DNA of 64,000 nucleotides from Cristatella mucedo. Its lineage: Eukaryota; Bryozoa; Phylactolaemata; Cristatellidae. The position numbers were made by a program, and so were the translations under genes. The notes beneath the pieces were generated by a model. The model did no database searches. It was not told the origin of the DNA and saw only the letters and a program-made list of their open reading frames with translations. The stretch spans positions 10,287,501 to 10,351,500 of the forward strand of contig WPIO01000004.1 of NCBI GenBank assembly GCA_009760855.2. The letters run 5' to 3'. Shown here piece by piece: positions 52,466 to 63,800 of this stretch; the stretch's first letter is position 1, and the number at the start of each line of letters is the position of its first letter.

Positions 52466-52829
52466 GCCAGACGGGATGCAGAAACTCTTTCAACAAAGTC
52501 CATATCTTTGATGCTCATCTTGAAAAACTCAAGGAGAGCATACACGAGATTAGTCAGAAGAGCCAGGCGAGCCCTTTCATCTGGCACTTACTGCACTTAG
52601 AACGTCGTTACGGGGGGACAGAATAACCAAAAGGGTGGAAGACTGTACTTGGGACTTGGCATCTTCTTCGTGAAAGCCATTTACACTATAGCCGTAAATC
52701 TGGACCGTCCACTCATTCTTGAATCTATCTTTTGAATGGTCATTTGTGCATGTCTCCAGAGTAAATGCGTGTTAATGTTGATTCCTGTGCTGTTCTTTCT
52801 GACTAAATTTGAACCAAAAGATCTCAAGT

Positions 52830-52910
52830 TTTCAATTTTCTCGTTGTAAAGCGCCGAGAAAGAAATTGAGTTCTGTGAGGGTGCTTCATCAAATGAACTA
52901 TTATTACAAG
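52830..52910 (+). mobile_element. LINE family A 3' end fragment
   Basis: TTGTAAAGCGCCGAGAAAGA, ATTGAGTTCTGTGAGGGTGC and ACTATTATTACAAG. Confidence 0.75.
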
Positions 52911-53251
52911 TTAATCACTGTCCTGGTCACCAAAGTGAAGCTTTTCTGGAATAATGGCCATTTACTGTGCATCTGGATCATAAGAGAGAGGGAAATCATG
53001 CTCACTGTGCAAGGATAAATCCTTTTTTAGGTAGCGTAATCCGTCCGACAGCCGGCTCGTGGAGCACGGCTGTTCGAATCTCCGGCATACACTGGTCCGC
53101 ACTAAGCCACGGCAGCATTAATTAAGCGTCATCATGTAAAATAATGTTCGTAAATATTGCCCAAGGTGTTATGTGAGCCGGGTAACGGACATTTCCCCCT
53201 GGACGTCCCCCCCCCGACATTTACCCCCTGGGGTAAGAAATTTTCCGTATA

Positions 53252-53316
53252 CAATAATAATAATGATAATAATGTACTTGATAAAGCGCCCTCAGAGAAT
53301 TTTATATCTTTCTGGT
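53252..53316 (-). mobile_element. LINE family A 3' tip
   Basis: AATAATAATGATAATAATG tail, then CTTGATAAAGCGCCCTCAGA; it is only about 65 bp and abuts the TTTAGGG-like array. Confidence 0.8.
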
Positions 53317-53778
53317 TTAGGGTTTAGGTTAAGGGTTTAATGGTTTAGAGTCTTTATGGTTTAGGGTTTAGAGTTTAGGGTTTTTAGAGTTTATGGTTTA
53401 GTGTTTTAGGGTTAAGGGTTTGTGGTTTATAATTTAGGGTTTAGGGTTTATAGGGTTTATATGGTTTATAGGGTTTATAGGGTTTATAGGGTTTAGGGTT
53501 TAAAATTTAGGGTTTAGGGTTTTCAGAGGTTTTAGGGTTTAGTATTTAGGGTTTTATGCTTTATGCTTTATGGTTTAGAGATTTTAGGGTTTAGGGTTTA
53601 GAGTTTTTTGGGTTTAGGTTTTAGGGTTTTTAGGGTTTAGTGTTTTAGGGTTTAGTGTTTTAGGGTTTAGGGTTTATATTTTAGGGTTTATGGGTTAGAG
53701 TTTAGGGCTTAGAGTTTAGGTTTTAGGATATAGTGCTTAGGCTTTAGGTTTTAGGGCTTAGGTTTTGGGGTTTAGGGC
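53317..53778 (+). repeat. Degenerate interstitial TTTAGGG-type array
   Basis: Dozens of TTTAGGG words, with variants TTTATGG, TTTATAGGG, TTTTAGGG and GCTTAGG, fill about 460 bp on the + strand. Confidence 0.9.
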
Positions 53779-54137
53779 GGGCTGCGCCTCAGCTGCCTAA
53801 ATCCACCCTTGCCCGTACTCGACGCTTTATTTAGTGGGTATTAGGGCATAACTAGATGTCTTGAGGTCGAGTAATACTCAGTAGACCTCAGAGGCTTAGC
53901 GCTCATTTGCAGGAACGCTCGGGACACCGTAGCGGGCGCCCGCTTTGACGGGTACGAACACGTGCCTGGCGGCGTCGAGCGGGACCGAACTTCCGTGCAA
54001 CCAAACTGTACAGCTCGCCGCTGCCGCAGCCGCCGCAGCTGCCGCTCGCTCCATTAGAAACCATCCTTCCAATTCATCCATTCCTCTAAGTACAATGAGT
54101 TGATTTTGTCTTTAAAGAGCATGAGCTTCATTTAACC

Positions 54138-54140
<3 letters not shown>

Positions 54141-54222
<82 letters not shown>

Positions 54223-54255
54223 TATATATATATATGTGTGTGTATATATATATTC
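54141..54255. repeat. (AT)n(GT)n(AT)n microsatellite
   Basis: TATATA runs flank about 15 GT units. Confidence 0.93.
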
Positions 54256-54389
54256 TTATTTATACATTCATCAACATAGGGGGAAATGCCCTACCCAGGG
54301 GCAGGAAATGTCCGGGAGAAAATGTCCTAGGGTCCACCGGAGGTAAATGTTTGGGGGGAAACGTCCAGCGGGAAATGTCCTAGAACCGG

Positions 54390-55595
54390 TGAGCGCGCGG
54401 CATACAGCGAGCCACGGGCCGGATACTTCCGGAATCCGTCGACGGCTTCTTGCCTCTGCGGCTCATTCGCGCGTGACGCTTTCGGATGCAGACGTCGCTC
54501 GACTTGTATGCAAACACAGCACTGACGAAAATCAGAGTCTTGTTGCCTAAGGATCTCAGCTGGTTTTCCGTAGAGTAACTAATAGTTTCTTACAGTCAAT
54601 ACGAGTCGGAAGGGGTCAAGCTACATCGTACTTAGCTGGCTTTGTTCAAGACCGCACGCCTGTGAGGTGCTGTAACAACCATGGCGTGCGGCATCCGCGT
54701 CCCGTCAGAACTAGGCCGCGAACTCAGGGCTCATAACGGTGCTAGTCTCAGCCGACGTGCGACGAATAACAGAGACCTATGAACCTTGTAGCACGGCTAG
54801 GTACTTGCAGGTGCTGCACAATGCACGCAAGTACTCCGACAGTTGCATGAACGCGGCGGCGATGAAGAGCGCACATACCTTACCGCGTCAAGTCCGTATC
54901 CATAATGTAGAGAGCTCCGTTTCACAGAAGCGGACGGTTACAGGCGTTCAACAGCGGCCATGGCGTACACCATGGGCTCTCTGGTCCGTCCTAGAACTCA
55001 AATCAGAGTCCGCAATGGCAACTCCTGCTTATCTCGTGGCGTTGGCTTTTATGCGGCCTCGGCCTTAGATAAATAATCTCATGGTCGGCTCCTAGCCGTT
55101 TAAATTTAGGAGCCACCAATAATGATTATCAGTAATAATCTGCCTGGTTTAGCTCGAGCCGCCATTGCACTATGGCTGGCACAGCGCTATCCAGCAGGCC
55201 CTTTCAGCCGGCGTCAATATGGCAGCACCCTAATCTAATGAGAAGCCGCTGTTTGACATTCGCTAACGGTGCGGGCAGGCCATCGAGGCTGGTTTGAAGA
55301 ACGAAAGAATCGTGTCTGGAACTTAGAACTTGGCTGTGCACAGTAGCGGCACTAAAAGCGAACGGACGCACTACAGACAAGGACTGTTAACACCCGAAAG
55401 ACACAAGACGAAAGGTGTTACAAATAAATAAATAAAACATATATATATATATTTGTGTATTTATCAAAGGTAACATTACATAATCTTGAGCCCTTACAAA
55501 CAATCTCTGCATCATGCTCATGGAGTCTGCTGCACCTTGCCCTCGTAATTCCGGCGGCTCTCGAGCTAGAACGGCACTTTACTGAGACACGATTC
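54390..55595. other. No gene recognised
   Basis: An open + frame at 54,739-55,068 (109 codons) has no recognisable product and no supporting context. The rest shows no element. Confidence 0.4.
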
Positions 55596-55599
55596 ATTG

Positions 55600-55800
55600 T
55601 CGCATGCTGCCACTAACCACACTTGCATGCTGACCCTGTGCATGTCACTCCTAACCATGTTATTCTTGTTGTTTATCAAGCATGATACCATTCACCATTC
55701 GATCGTGTTTCCTTTCCAGCAAATGTAAAGCGGCTAAAAAGACCTCGAGTTCTCCGATGGCGCTTTATCAAGTGCGTTATTATTACTATTACTGTTACCT
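55600..55800 (+). mobile_element. LINE family A 3' end
   Basis: GCATGCTGCCACTAACCACA, GCATGCTGACCCTGTGCATG, CCAGCAAATGTAAAGCGGCT and a TTATTATTACTATTACTG tail. Confidence 0.85.
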
Positions 55801-56389
55801 TAAAACCGGAAGCTTAAACTAGTCTTGGCCATTGTTCTACCACTAAGCACATTGTTCTGTAGCTGTGAGTGAAAGAAACGCATGTCGAGATGGAATACCG
55901 TCCCGGTGTGAATTGCCTGGATAGAGTTTTGAGTACTTATGAAATTACTTAATTTTCAGACTCGGTATAGCTACAGCTGCATCAGAAACTGTTAATTAGA
56001 AAGCAGGATCTCATAAGTAAACTTACGGCTGCCTAGGCACTGCACACAACGAGACGAAACTATCAACGTTGAGTTGAGTCGGGCTACGTGCGCCGAGCTA
56101 AAAGAACTATATCGACCGGTTCACTTCAATAAATGCGTCCGCAAGTAGTAAAGTAGCGAGACGCGAACATGGCCGCACGCTTGTTTCTGCAGTGCTCTTT
56201 GCGCGTCGCCGTTGCACTATCGCTTCTAATATGCGCAGCTTACACGCGGACGTGTGGTGGTTACTTAAAATGCAACATGTGATGGCTACTTAAATGAGCG
56301 GGTCTTTCTTCGGCGCGCGACGGTAGCTCACCTGTGACCTTTAGTTGCAATCGTCCAATCAGGAGAGTGAGGCCGCGACGGCGGCTTCG
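55801..56389. other. No feature recognised
   Basis: Unique-looking sequence between the LINE tail and the 180-bp array. Confidence 0.45.
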
Positions 56390-57656
56390 TCGCAGCGGCT
56401 GCTGCGTTTACAGACTGCGCTTACCAACGGACGAGGAGAGAATTCTGCCGAATGATCGAGGCGATTGCAGTGAAACTGTGGGATTACACAATAACCAAAA
56501 AATAGACCGACATGCAATTACTATTAGAGCTTAAAGTGTACGTATTCTGGTCGTTTTTCGGCGGGTTGCGGTATATTGACATACTGGCCCGGGCAGTTGC
56601 AGTCGATTGCAGTGCATTGCTATAGAATGGCCGAGGAAATTACAGTTAACTTATGCAAGTACACAATAACCAAAGAGTACAGCAGCGCGAAATCAAAATT
56701 AGAGCTTCTAGTATACGCTTTCTGGTCGCTGCGTAGCAGATTGCAGCGGATTTTGGTGGATTGCGGTAGGTAAGGGACCGCAGTCGATTGCAATTCATTG
56801 CATGATGCACAATGGAGCGAAATTTTGTGAATGCACTTTGAACTGAGTCTATTCCTATATGCAATGTCAATTAGAGCTTCGCTTCAAGGCGATTTGAGGA
56901 TGATTTTCAGTGGAATCGAGTGGATTGCGGTAGTTTTCCAAGTCATTTCGGGCGATTTTCGCTCATTGCCACAGTGCGAGGTTGCACAATTTTTTTATCT
57001 TGCGTGGTTTTGCACACAGTACGGTGCACTTTAATATGCAATAAAAACTGGAGCGTGGCGCATTGTATTTCATTTTTTTATGCGGTGGATCCTGTGGATT
57101 GAAGTGGATTGCGGTATTGGCCCGGGCTACAGCAGTCAATTGCAGCGCATTGCACGAGAACGGCCGTGCCAATGCCAGCGAAATTTTTTTCAATGCAATT
57201 GTTGCAGAGTGTGCTGTCATATGCAATAAAAAAGGAGCGTTTTCGATCGGGATTTCTTTCGTTGCATGGTGGAATGCAGTGGATTGCGGTATTGGCCTGG
57301 ACCACTGCAATCTTATTTCAGTGGACTTCGTGAAACGCGTGAGCGGAATCGCGCGAAATTTTCTGGGTACACTGTGCGTGTAGTTTAGTTTGATATTCCA
57401 GAAGTTTTGGAGCTATTCGCAGCAGATTTGGGGTGGATTTGACGAGAACTAGAATGAATTGCGGTGGATTGCGGCGGATTGCGGTACAGGCGTCCGGTGC
57501 CAAAGCTCATTTGCATAAGTGCGCGTAGCGACATGAAATTTTGTGGACAGATAAATATGTACGTGTACTACAATATCAGCGAAAAATTTGAGCTTGGTAA
57601 CGCTTACGCCTGGTCGTTGCTAGCCTAATTAGAGTGGATTACGGTGGATTGCGGTA
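56390..57656. repeat. Degenerate tandem array, period about 180 bp
   Basis: The 10-mer GATTGCGGTA (first copy GGTTGCGGTA) recurs at 56,564, 56,759, 56,923, 57,107, 57,282, 57,477 and 57,647. Spacings are 195, 164, 184, 175, 195 and 170 bp. Other landmarks recur in the same order: GCAGTCGATTGCAGTGCATTG-like blocks, ATGCAATA/ATTAGAGC blocks and CTGGTCG. Units are heavily diverged and have indels. At 57,457-57,486 the GCGGTGGATT core is itself locally triplicated. The last unit abuts the GC-rich ORF region. Confidence 0.75.
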
Positions 57657-57756
57657 ATTCGTCGAACCCGGAGGAGAACGTCGCGCGCCAAATCTATCCC
57701 GCCGCCCTTCGAGAAGCCTCGCGAAAACTTGAGGCCGACGGCGCGACGTCACGACA

Positions 57757-57812
57757 ATCGCCGGCTCCCATCGCCGGCTCCCATCGCCGGCTCCCATCGC
57801 CGGCTCCCATCG
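57757..57812. repeat. 13-bp tandem repeat (ATCGCCGGCTCCC)x4
   Basis: Four perfect units start at 57,757, 57,770, 57,783 and 57,796, followed by a diverged partial unit. It lies between the 180-bp array and the ATG of the giant ORF. In the ORF's frame it is open but precedes the first Met. Confidence 0.85.
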
Positions 57813-57881
57813 GCGGCTATCGCCGTCTCCGCCATCGCCGTCGGTCAGCTCCGCCGTGCGCTCGCTCTCTCGCTCGGTCGC

Positions 57882-60800
57882 ATGAGCAGCCAGGACGGCG
57901 CAAGCGAGAGCGCCGCCGCGCCGGGCGGCGAGGCGAGTAGCACCGGCGAGTCGCCCGCCGCGAGCGTTCCACTGGCGCCGCCGAGGAGGCGACCACCACG
58001 GCAAAGCAAGCTGATCGCCTCCGACGCCGACCCAGCAGCCGCCACCGTGCCGAGTGCCGAGAACGAATCGGCTCAATCCGTAGCGACCGCGATCTCCGCC
58101 CGAGACGAGGCCGCGAGCGCCGCAGTCGCCTCCTCTGCGGCGGTGGTGGCGCCGAGCGACTTCCCAATCGCCGCTGCGCGTCGGAGGCGACAGCGGCCAA
58201 AAGCCGACGAAGCGAGTGCACCGAGCGCGACGATGACGACGGCACCTGCCGCCGCAGCGGACGCTTCGACAGCGTTGGAGCAAGCCGCCGCCGCCGCCGC
58301 CACCGAGGTGGCACATGCGACCGCCGATTCAGTCGTGGCTCCACCGTCGGGCGCGCGTGTCGCCGGGGTCCGAAATCCGGCCTCGCCCGCGGGGGCCGAA
58401 GAGCCTGCAGCCTCCACGTCAGCGCGGCGTCGGAGGACGAGGTCTCGTTCGACAGACCCCGGTGCGACGGCGGCGGCCGAAGCAGGCAGCGAAGGACGCT
58501 CTGAGCAACCGACGGATACTCTCACGAAAGCTCTGCAGCAGCCGCCACCGTCGCCGCAGGCGGAGACGCAGCGACGGCTCGCCACCGACGACGCAGCGGC
58601 GGCTCGAGAAGAGAGTCCATCTGCGTCACCGGAAGCGGCGGTCGAGTCGTCATCCAGCGCAGCCGTCCGCCGTGAGAGCGATCGTCGTCGACGCGCCACG
58701 GGAGCCAACTTCCTCCCGGAAGCGGAGCAAGACTACGCCACGCTGGCGTGCTCCAGCCCGACGGAAGCCGGCGGAAGCCGCGACGAAGGGGGGCACGACT
58801 ACGAGCTGTTGGACGCGAGCGCGCAGACGGCGGTCGACGCGCTCGGGAGCGACCGCAGTCTTCTGCTGGACTCGAAACGGCGTCGGAGACGCTCGCAATC
58901 CGATTCGCAGCGGCGAGCCGCAGACGACGGCGCCGCGCGAAACTGCAGCGTCTCGCCGCCTGGAGGCCTCGGAAAGGCGGCCGTCGACGGACCGTCGCCG
59001 GCCGCACCGCTCGGCGTCTCTTCGTCGGACGAGCCTGCCGCGGACTGCGTGCGCGCCGCGCGATCACCGTCGTCGCAGAAGATGTCGCCTTCTATTCAGG
59101 CGAGCGGCCCGCCGCGCCGACGCCGGTCGCGGCCGAGCGAGACAAGGGCCGAGACGGACGATAGAGGCCAGCCAACAGCCACGATCGCGCCCGTCGTCGT
59201 CGCAGGAGGCGAGAGAACCGCCGGCGAGCCACTGCCGGCGTCCGTCGGTGGCGGCGGTGCCGAACGGACGGACGCCGCGTCGGCGGCGACCGAGTCTCGG
59301 TCAGCGTCGGCGGCGGACGCGCGCTCTGCAGCCGCGGAAACAGTTTCGGACCGGCCCGCGTCACCAGCAACCGACGGCGGTGGCCTCTACGCGACCGCCG
59401 AGCAAGGCGCTTCGATCGTCGTCGACTCACCGTCGGTCTCGCCGACGATCGCCGCCGACGACGACCACAGGCCGCGCGGCGGCGCGGACCCCCGCTCGTT
59501 GGAAGAATCGCCACTTCCGGAGGCGCGCGAAAGGTCGCGAACCCGACGGCGCTCGCGACCGAGCGACGGGGCGGTCGAGTCGGACGATAAAGGTCGGCTG
59601 CCGATAGTGACGAGCGCGACGACGGGCATCCGCGTCGCCACCGGTCGTCGACCGGCGTCGATTGGCAACAGTTTGCCGCCGCCGGCGGCTACGACGGAGA
59701 GCTACGCGCGGTCGTCGCAGCCGCCGCCGAGGCTGCCGCGAGCCGGAGCCGACAGAGCCGACCGAGGCGTGTCGGCGATGACGGCTGGCTCCGAGATGGC
59801 GGCCGAAGACCGAGCAACGTCGGCCGCGTCGCGCGTGATCGACTCATTATCGAGCTCGCAGACCGCTGCCGCCGACGGCGCGCGAGATGCTGCTGCTGTC
59901 GCCGCTGCTGCCCAGGTGCCGCCGTCATTGCTGGCGCGATCCGACGCGGAGGCCGACGGGCAGCCCCGGCCGTCGGCGACCAGCTCGTCCGGTCCGCCCT
60001 GCAGCCCAGCTGCAGCCGCCGACGATCGGCCCGCTGCGACCGACACTACGGTAGCGCCGACGGCACCGGCGTCGCAGCGGCAGTCCGTAGCCTACGACGC
60101 CGATCGCGGCGTCACGGCCGCGAGTGCTGGCTCCCGAGATGCTGCCGTCGACCGAGGTGCGTCGCCAGTCGTCGACTCGTCGCGTGCGTCGGTCGTCGAT
60201 GGCAAAAGCACCGCTCCGCCGCCGCCGTCGTCTGAGCCAGCATCGCCACTGCCGCCGGAGCGCGTGGGCGGATCGCGAGAGCGCTCCGACGCAGCGGACG
60301 GCGAGGACAGCTCCGATCGCGCGGACGCCGCCGGCGCGCCCGGTCCCGCCGCCGCTGCGGTCGACGCCGAACTGCCGAGTGAGAGCGCGCACGCGCAACG
60401 ACAGCGGCATCGGCTCGGGGCAAACGGAGCGGGCGGTAGCGTCTCGGCTGCCACCGGCGACGACGAAAATGGCGCTAAAAACCAGGCAGCAGCAGCAGCC
60501 GACTCAGCGGCGGCTCAGCTCTTCAGTGCGCCTGCGCCGACCGCCGAGAACGCCGGCAGCGACGAGCACTCGCCGTCACATTCGTCGCACGGTGAGTCGC
60601 TGTCGCAAAGGCGAGCGCGCATGTCGCGATCGCTGTCGCCAGAAATCGGTGGCACAGCGGACTCGTCAGGCGGCGCCCACGACCATCGACTTTCCGACGC
60701 GAGTGACTCGTCGGCGGCGCTTCCCGACGTCCCACGCGGTCGGCGTACAAGGCGACGCGAGGACGGGTCGCAAGCGATCGACGGAGAAGCGGAAAGAAAC

Positions 60801-63800
60801 CTCAAAGATCCGCCTCCTCGAAGCGGCTCCGCCGTCCCGTCGGCGAGCGCCCGGGGCCGCGTGGCGACTGATGCCCCGGCGCCGCCGTCGGGTGCCGCGA
60901 ACTTTCAGACCTCGACGCAAGGAGGCGAAGGGAATCGAGAGCTACGAGATTACGCCGTCCTCCTCGGAGCAGACGACGGGAAACGTGGCCGCAACGCACG
61001 AGAAAAGTACGAGGTCCTCGCTACCGCCGCCGCGACGACGGCGCGCGAGCCTTCCGCCACGACGACGGCTCGAGAGGCGGTCGCCGCCGCGGTCGACGGT
61101 GTCGCGTCGGCCGCAATCAGAGTGGCGGCGGCGGCAGCAGCAGCAGCGAGTTCGGGAGGTGCGGCGCTGTCGAACGCGGCTGTCGCGGAAATCGTCGGTG
61201 GAGGTGGCCGCGATCAATCGGCGTCGCTCTACTCGGCCGACCGCGGCAACGGTGAGACCGGCGCGACCGAGCACGTCATTGGCGAGCGGTCCACGCGACT
61301 CGACGAACGTGTCGACGCGAGATCTAGCGGCACCGCCGTCTCACTTCCGGCGCCGCTTGCAGACGCTCGATCGCAGGAAGCTCTGGCGGAAGCCCAGTCC
61401 GAGCGGCATACGCCGACGCTTTCGCTCTCGACGACGGCCGGCGCGATTGCCAACGATCGGTCCAGCGCTCGCCAGAGCCACGCCTCAGGGCTAATTTTAA
61501 CTTCCGAACCAGTCTGGATTTCGCCACCGAGAGGAGCCGAGACCGACGCCGTCCGACCCACTGGCGTCGTCGTAAGCTTGGCGTTGCCGACGTCCGGCCG
61601 CCTTCCCAGCGCGTCGGACGATCGAGCTACCGTTTCGTCGTTGGCGCGGACGGCGGCGGCCTCGCGAGTCGCGCGCGACTCTACGCCGACCGACGTCGCC
61701 GAGCCGCCGGACTCGCGGGCCGTCGCCACGGGCGAGAATGACGATGGGAGTGCGCGTCATCGAGAGGCCGCTGCCGTTGCCGCGCGCGATCCACCGCTCG
61801 GCGCCGCCGCTGATGAGAGCGAGGCGCCGACGGCTCCGCTCCGAGCGCTGGCCTACGTCGCCGCCGCCTCGGACCGAATCGCGCCAGCGACGGCGACCGA
61901 GTCGGGCCCGCCGAGTCGGTCTAGGACGGAACGAGAGGCCGGCGCGTCGTCGTCGAGGGCGTCCAGCGACGCGACGAGGCGGAGCTCGGGCGGAGCGCCG
62001 AGGCCGCCGCCCATCGTCTACGCGGACGAGGTTCTAGCTGCGATGGGCGGCTCCGCCGTGCGAGGAGCGGATGAGGATCCGCGCTTATCGCGCGGCGGCG
62101 GAAGCGGCGCGCCCTTCCAAGCGCCGCCGCCGCACGCTTACTGGCGCTTGATGGCGCAGCCCGCTGACGCGTCGAGGCATGCGGCTGTGGACGGCCACGA
62201 AACGGGCTCGACGACGACGCTGCGGTCTTCGTGTGGCGCGGCGGAGCGAGGGCCTTTCGCGCCCGGTCGCGCCGCCACCGGCGCTCGAAGCGCGGCGGCG
62301 GCGGCGCCCGATTCTCGCGACGCTCGATGGACTCAGCAGATCTCGTATCGCACATTGGAAGCAGCGCGCGACCGAGTCAGAGGGGCGAAGGCGGCGCAGC
62401 CGCCGCCCGCGCAAGATGGCTGCCGACCGCCGCCGACGGCGCGGGACGCAGGCCCAGGGTCAGCCGCGCGGAAAGAGCAAGACGGCGCCTTTGCGCCGAG
62501 CGACTCTCGGCTGGCCACTGGGCCGCCGCTCCCGCGATCGTCGGCTATCGGCCGAGCTGAACGGCGAGGCAACGGCACGGTGGCGGCGACAGCGTCGGCG
62601 GCGCTACGCCGGACGACCGCCACCGCGGTTGACGCCGGCGCGCTTGCGGACGAAGCGCAGGGACGCAGCGGAAGCGACTCGAGCGCTCCGGAAGCAGAGC
62701 TCGCCGTCGCCGCCGCCGACTCGCGTCGCGCGCGGGAGGAGCCGTCGCCGCTCGTTGAAGCGAGCGGGACCGCGCCCGGCGGCATCGAGTCGGTGCGACC
62801 GGCTCAGCCCGAGGTCGTCGGTCGCTTCGATGGAGCGACCGCGCGCGATGCTTCGACTGTCGCGAAGAGCGTGACTGCGCGGGCGTCCGAGGGCGCGGCG
62901 CCCGGCGTCAGCCGCGATTCCGCGTCGCGAGCAGCGGCCTATCAGCAGCGCCAGCAGCAGAGACGAGACGGCGTCGAAGGGGCGCCGCCGCAAGGCAAAG
63001 CGACGGCGGCGACCGCACACTTCCGGAGGGAGAGGGCCGGCGCGAGCGAGGCGCAGGCCGCTGCCGACGCCACGCTCTCGCCGGCGACGTCGGATAGCGG
63101 CAAGGCTTCGTCTCCTCCTGCGGCGGCGGCCGCCGCCGCCACCGCCGGCACCAGTCGATCGGTGCATTTCGGGCCCGACCCTCGACATCCGGGCGCCGGG
63201 TCCGCGAGCGCGCTCGACGGATCTCTCCCGATCTCCGCATCGTCTGACGTGCCACGATGGTGGACGGAAGTTGGCCAAGGCGCTCGCGCTGAGCCGCGGC
63301 CCAGAGCGGCGACCGCTCCGGTGCAGCTCGAAGGCGAGAGAGCGGCGGGCGGCGAGTACGACGATGCCGCGGGACGGCGGGCCGCAGCCGCCGCAGCCTC
63401 TCCGCAGGCGACGGCAGCGCGTCACGCGTCGCCAGAGAGCCTCGTCTCGGAGAGCACCGATCGATCGGTCCCGCACACTCTGCCCGACCCACGACGACGC
63501 GAGGCGTTCGCCGCGACGTGGCGCCAGGAGAGCAAACCGCGGCTTGAACGCGCGTCGCCGAACGCTCCTGCCCAGCTCCTGACGGCGGTTTCGTCGCGCG
63601 CCGGCGCCGCCGCCGGACGGCCTGGCAGCGCCGGCTTCTATCCGGGACGCGAGGCCTCCGCTCCTTCAGTCCCCGCCGCCGCCGCCGCCGCCGAGGGAGC
63701 GAGCAGCGGCGGCGGAAGAGCCGCGAGCGTCCAGCCGGCGCCGGGCGTCCGCGTCGCCGCGTCGTTATCGAACGTCGCGCGGCTGGCTGCGGCCCTCGAG

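Larger units (their letters stand above)
53187..54381. mobile_element. Candidate TIR-bounded element, about 1.2 kb, unknown superfamily
   Basis: The left end reads GGACATTTCCCCCTGGACGT then GACATTTACCCCCTGG. The right end, reverse-complemented, reads GGACATTTCCCGCTGGACGT then AACATTTACCTCCGG. That is about 45 bp of imperfect inverted repeat. Extra GGAAATGTCC words at 54,282-54,330 are subterminal repeats. I find no clear target duplication and no ORF. Its interior holds a LINE tail, a TTTAGGG-like array and an AT/GT microsatellite. Confidence 0.5.

Noticed and set aside
53317-53778. True chromosome end
   Set aside because: Unrelated sequence continues for more than 10 kb on both sides and the array is degenerate.
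54739-55068. 109-codon + ORF
   Set aside because: No homology, no splice or promoter context, and ordinary ORF length for this composition.
56390-57656. CRISPR-like array
   Set aside because: Units are degenerate, about 180 bp, with no short identical repeats and unique spacers, in an animal-like genome.
58315-61494. Arg-rich ORFs of 430 and 456 codons in another + frame, and several long minus ORFs in the GC-rich block
   Set aside because: They are shadows of the longer open frame: GC-rich, stop-poor sequence keeps many frames open, and these all end in stops while the 57,882 frame does not.
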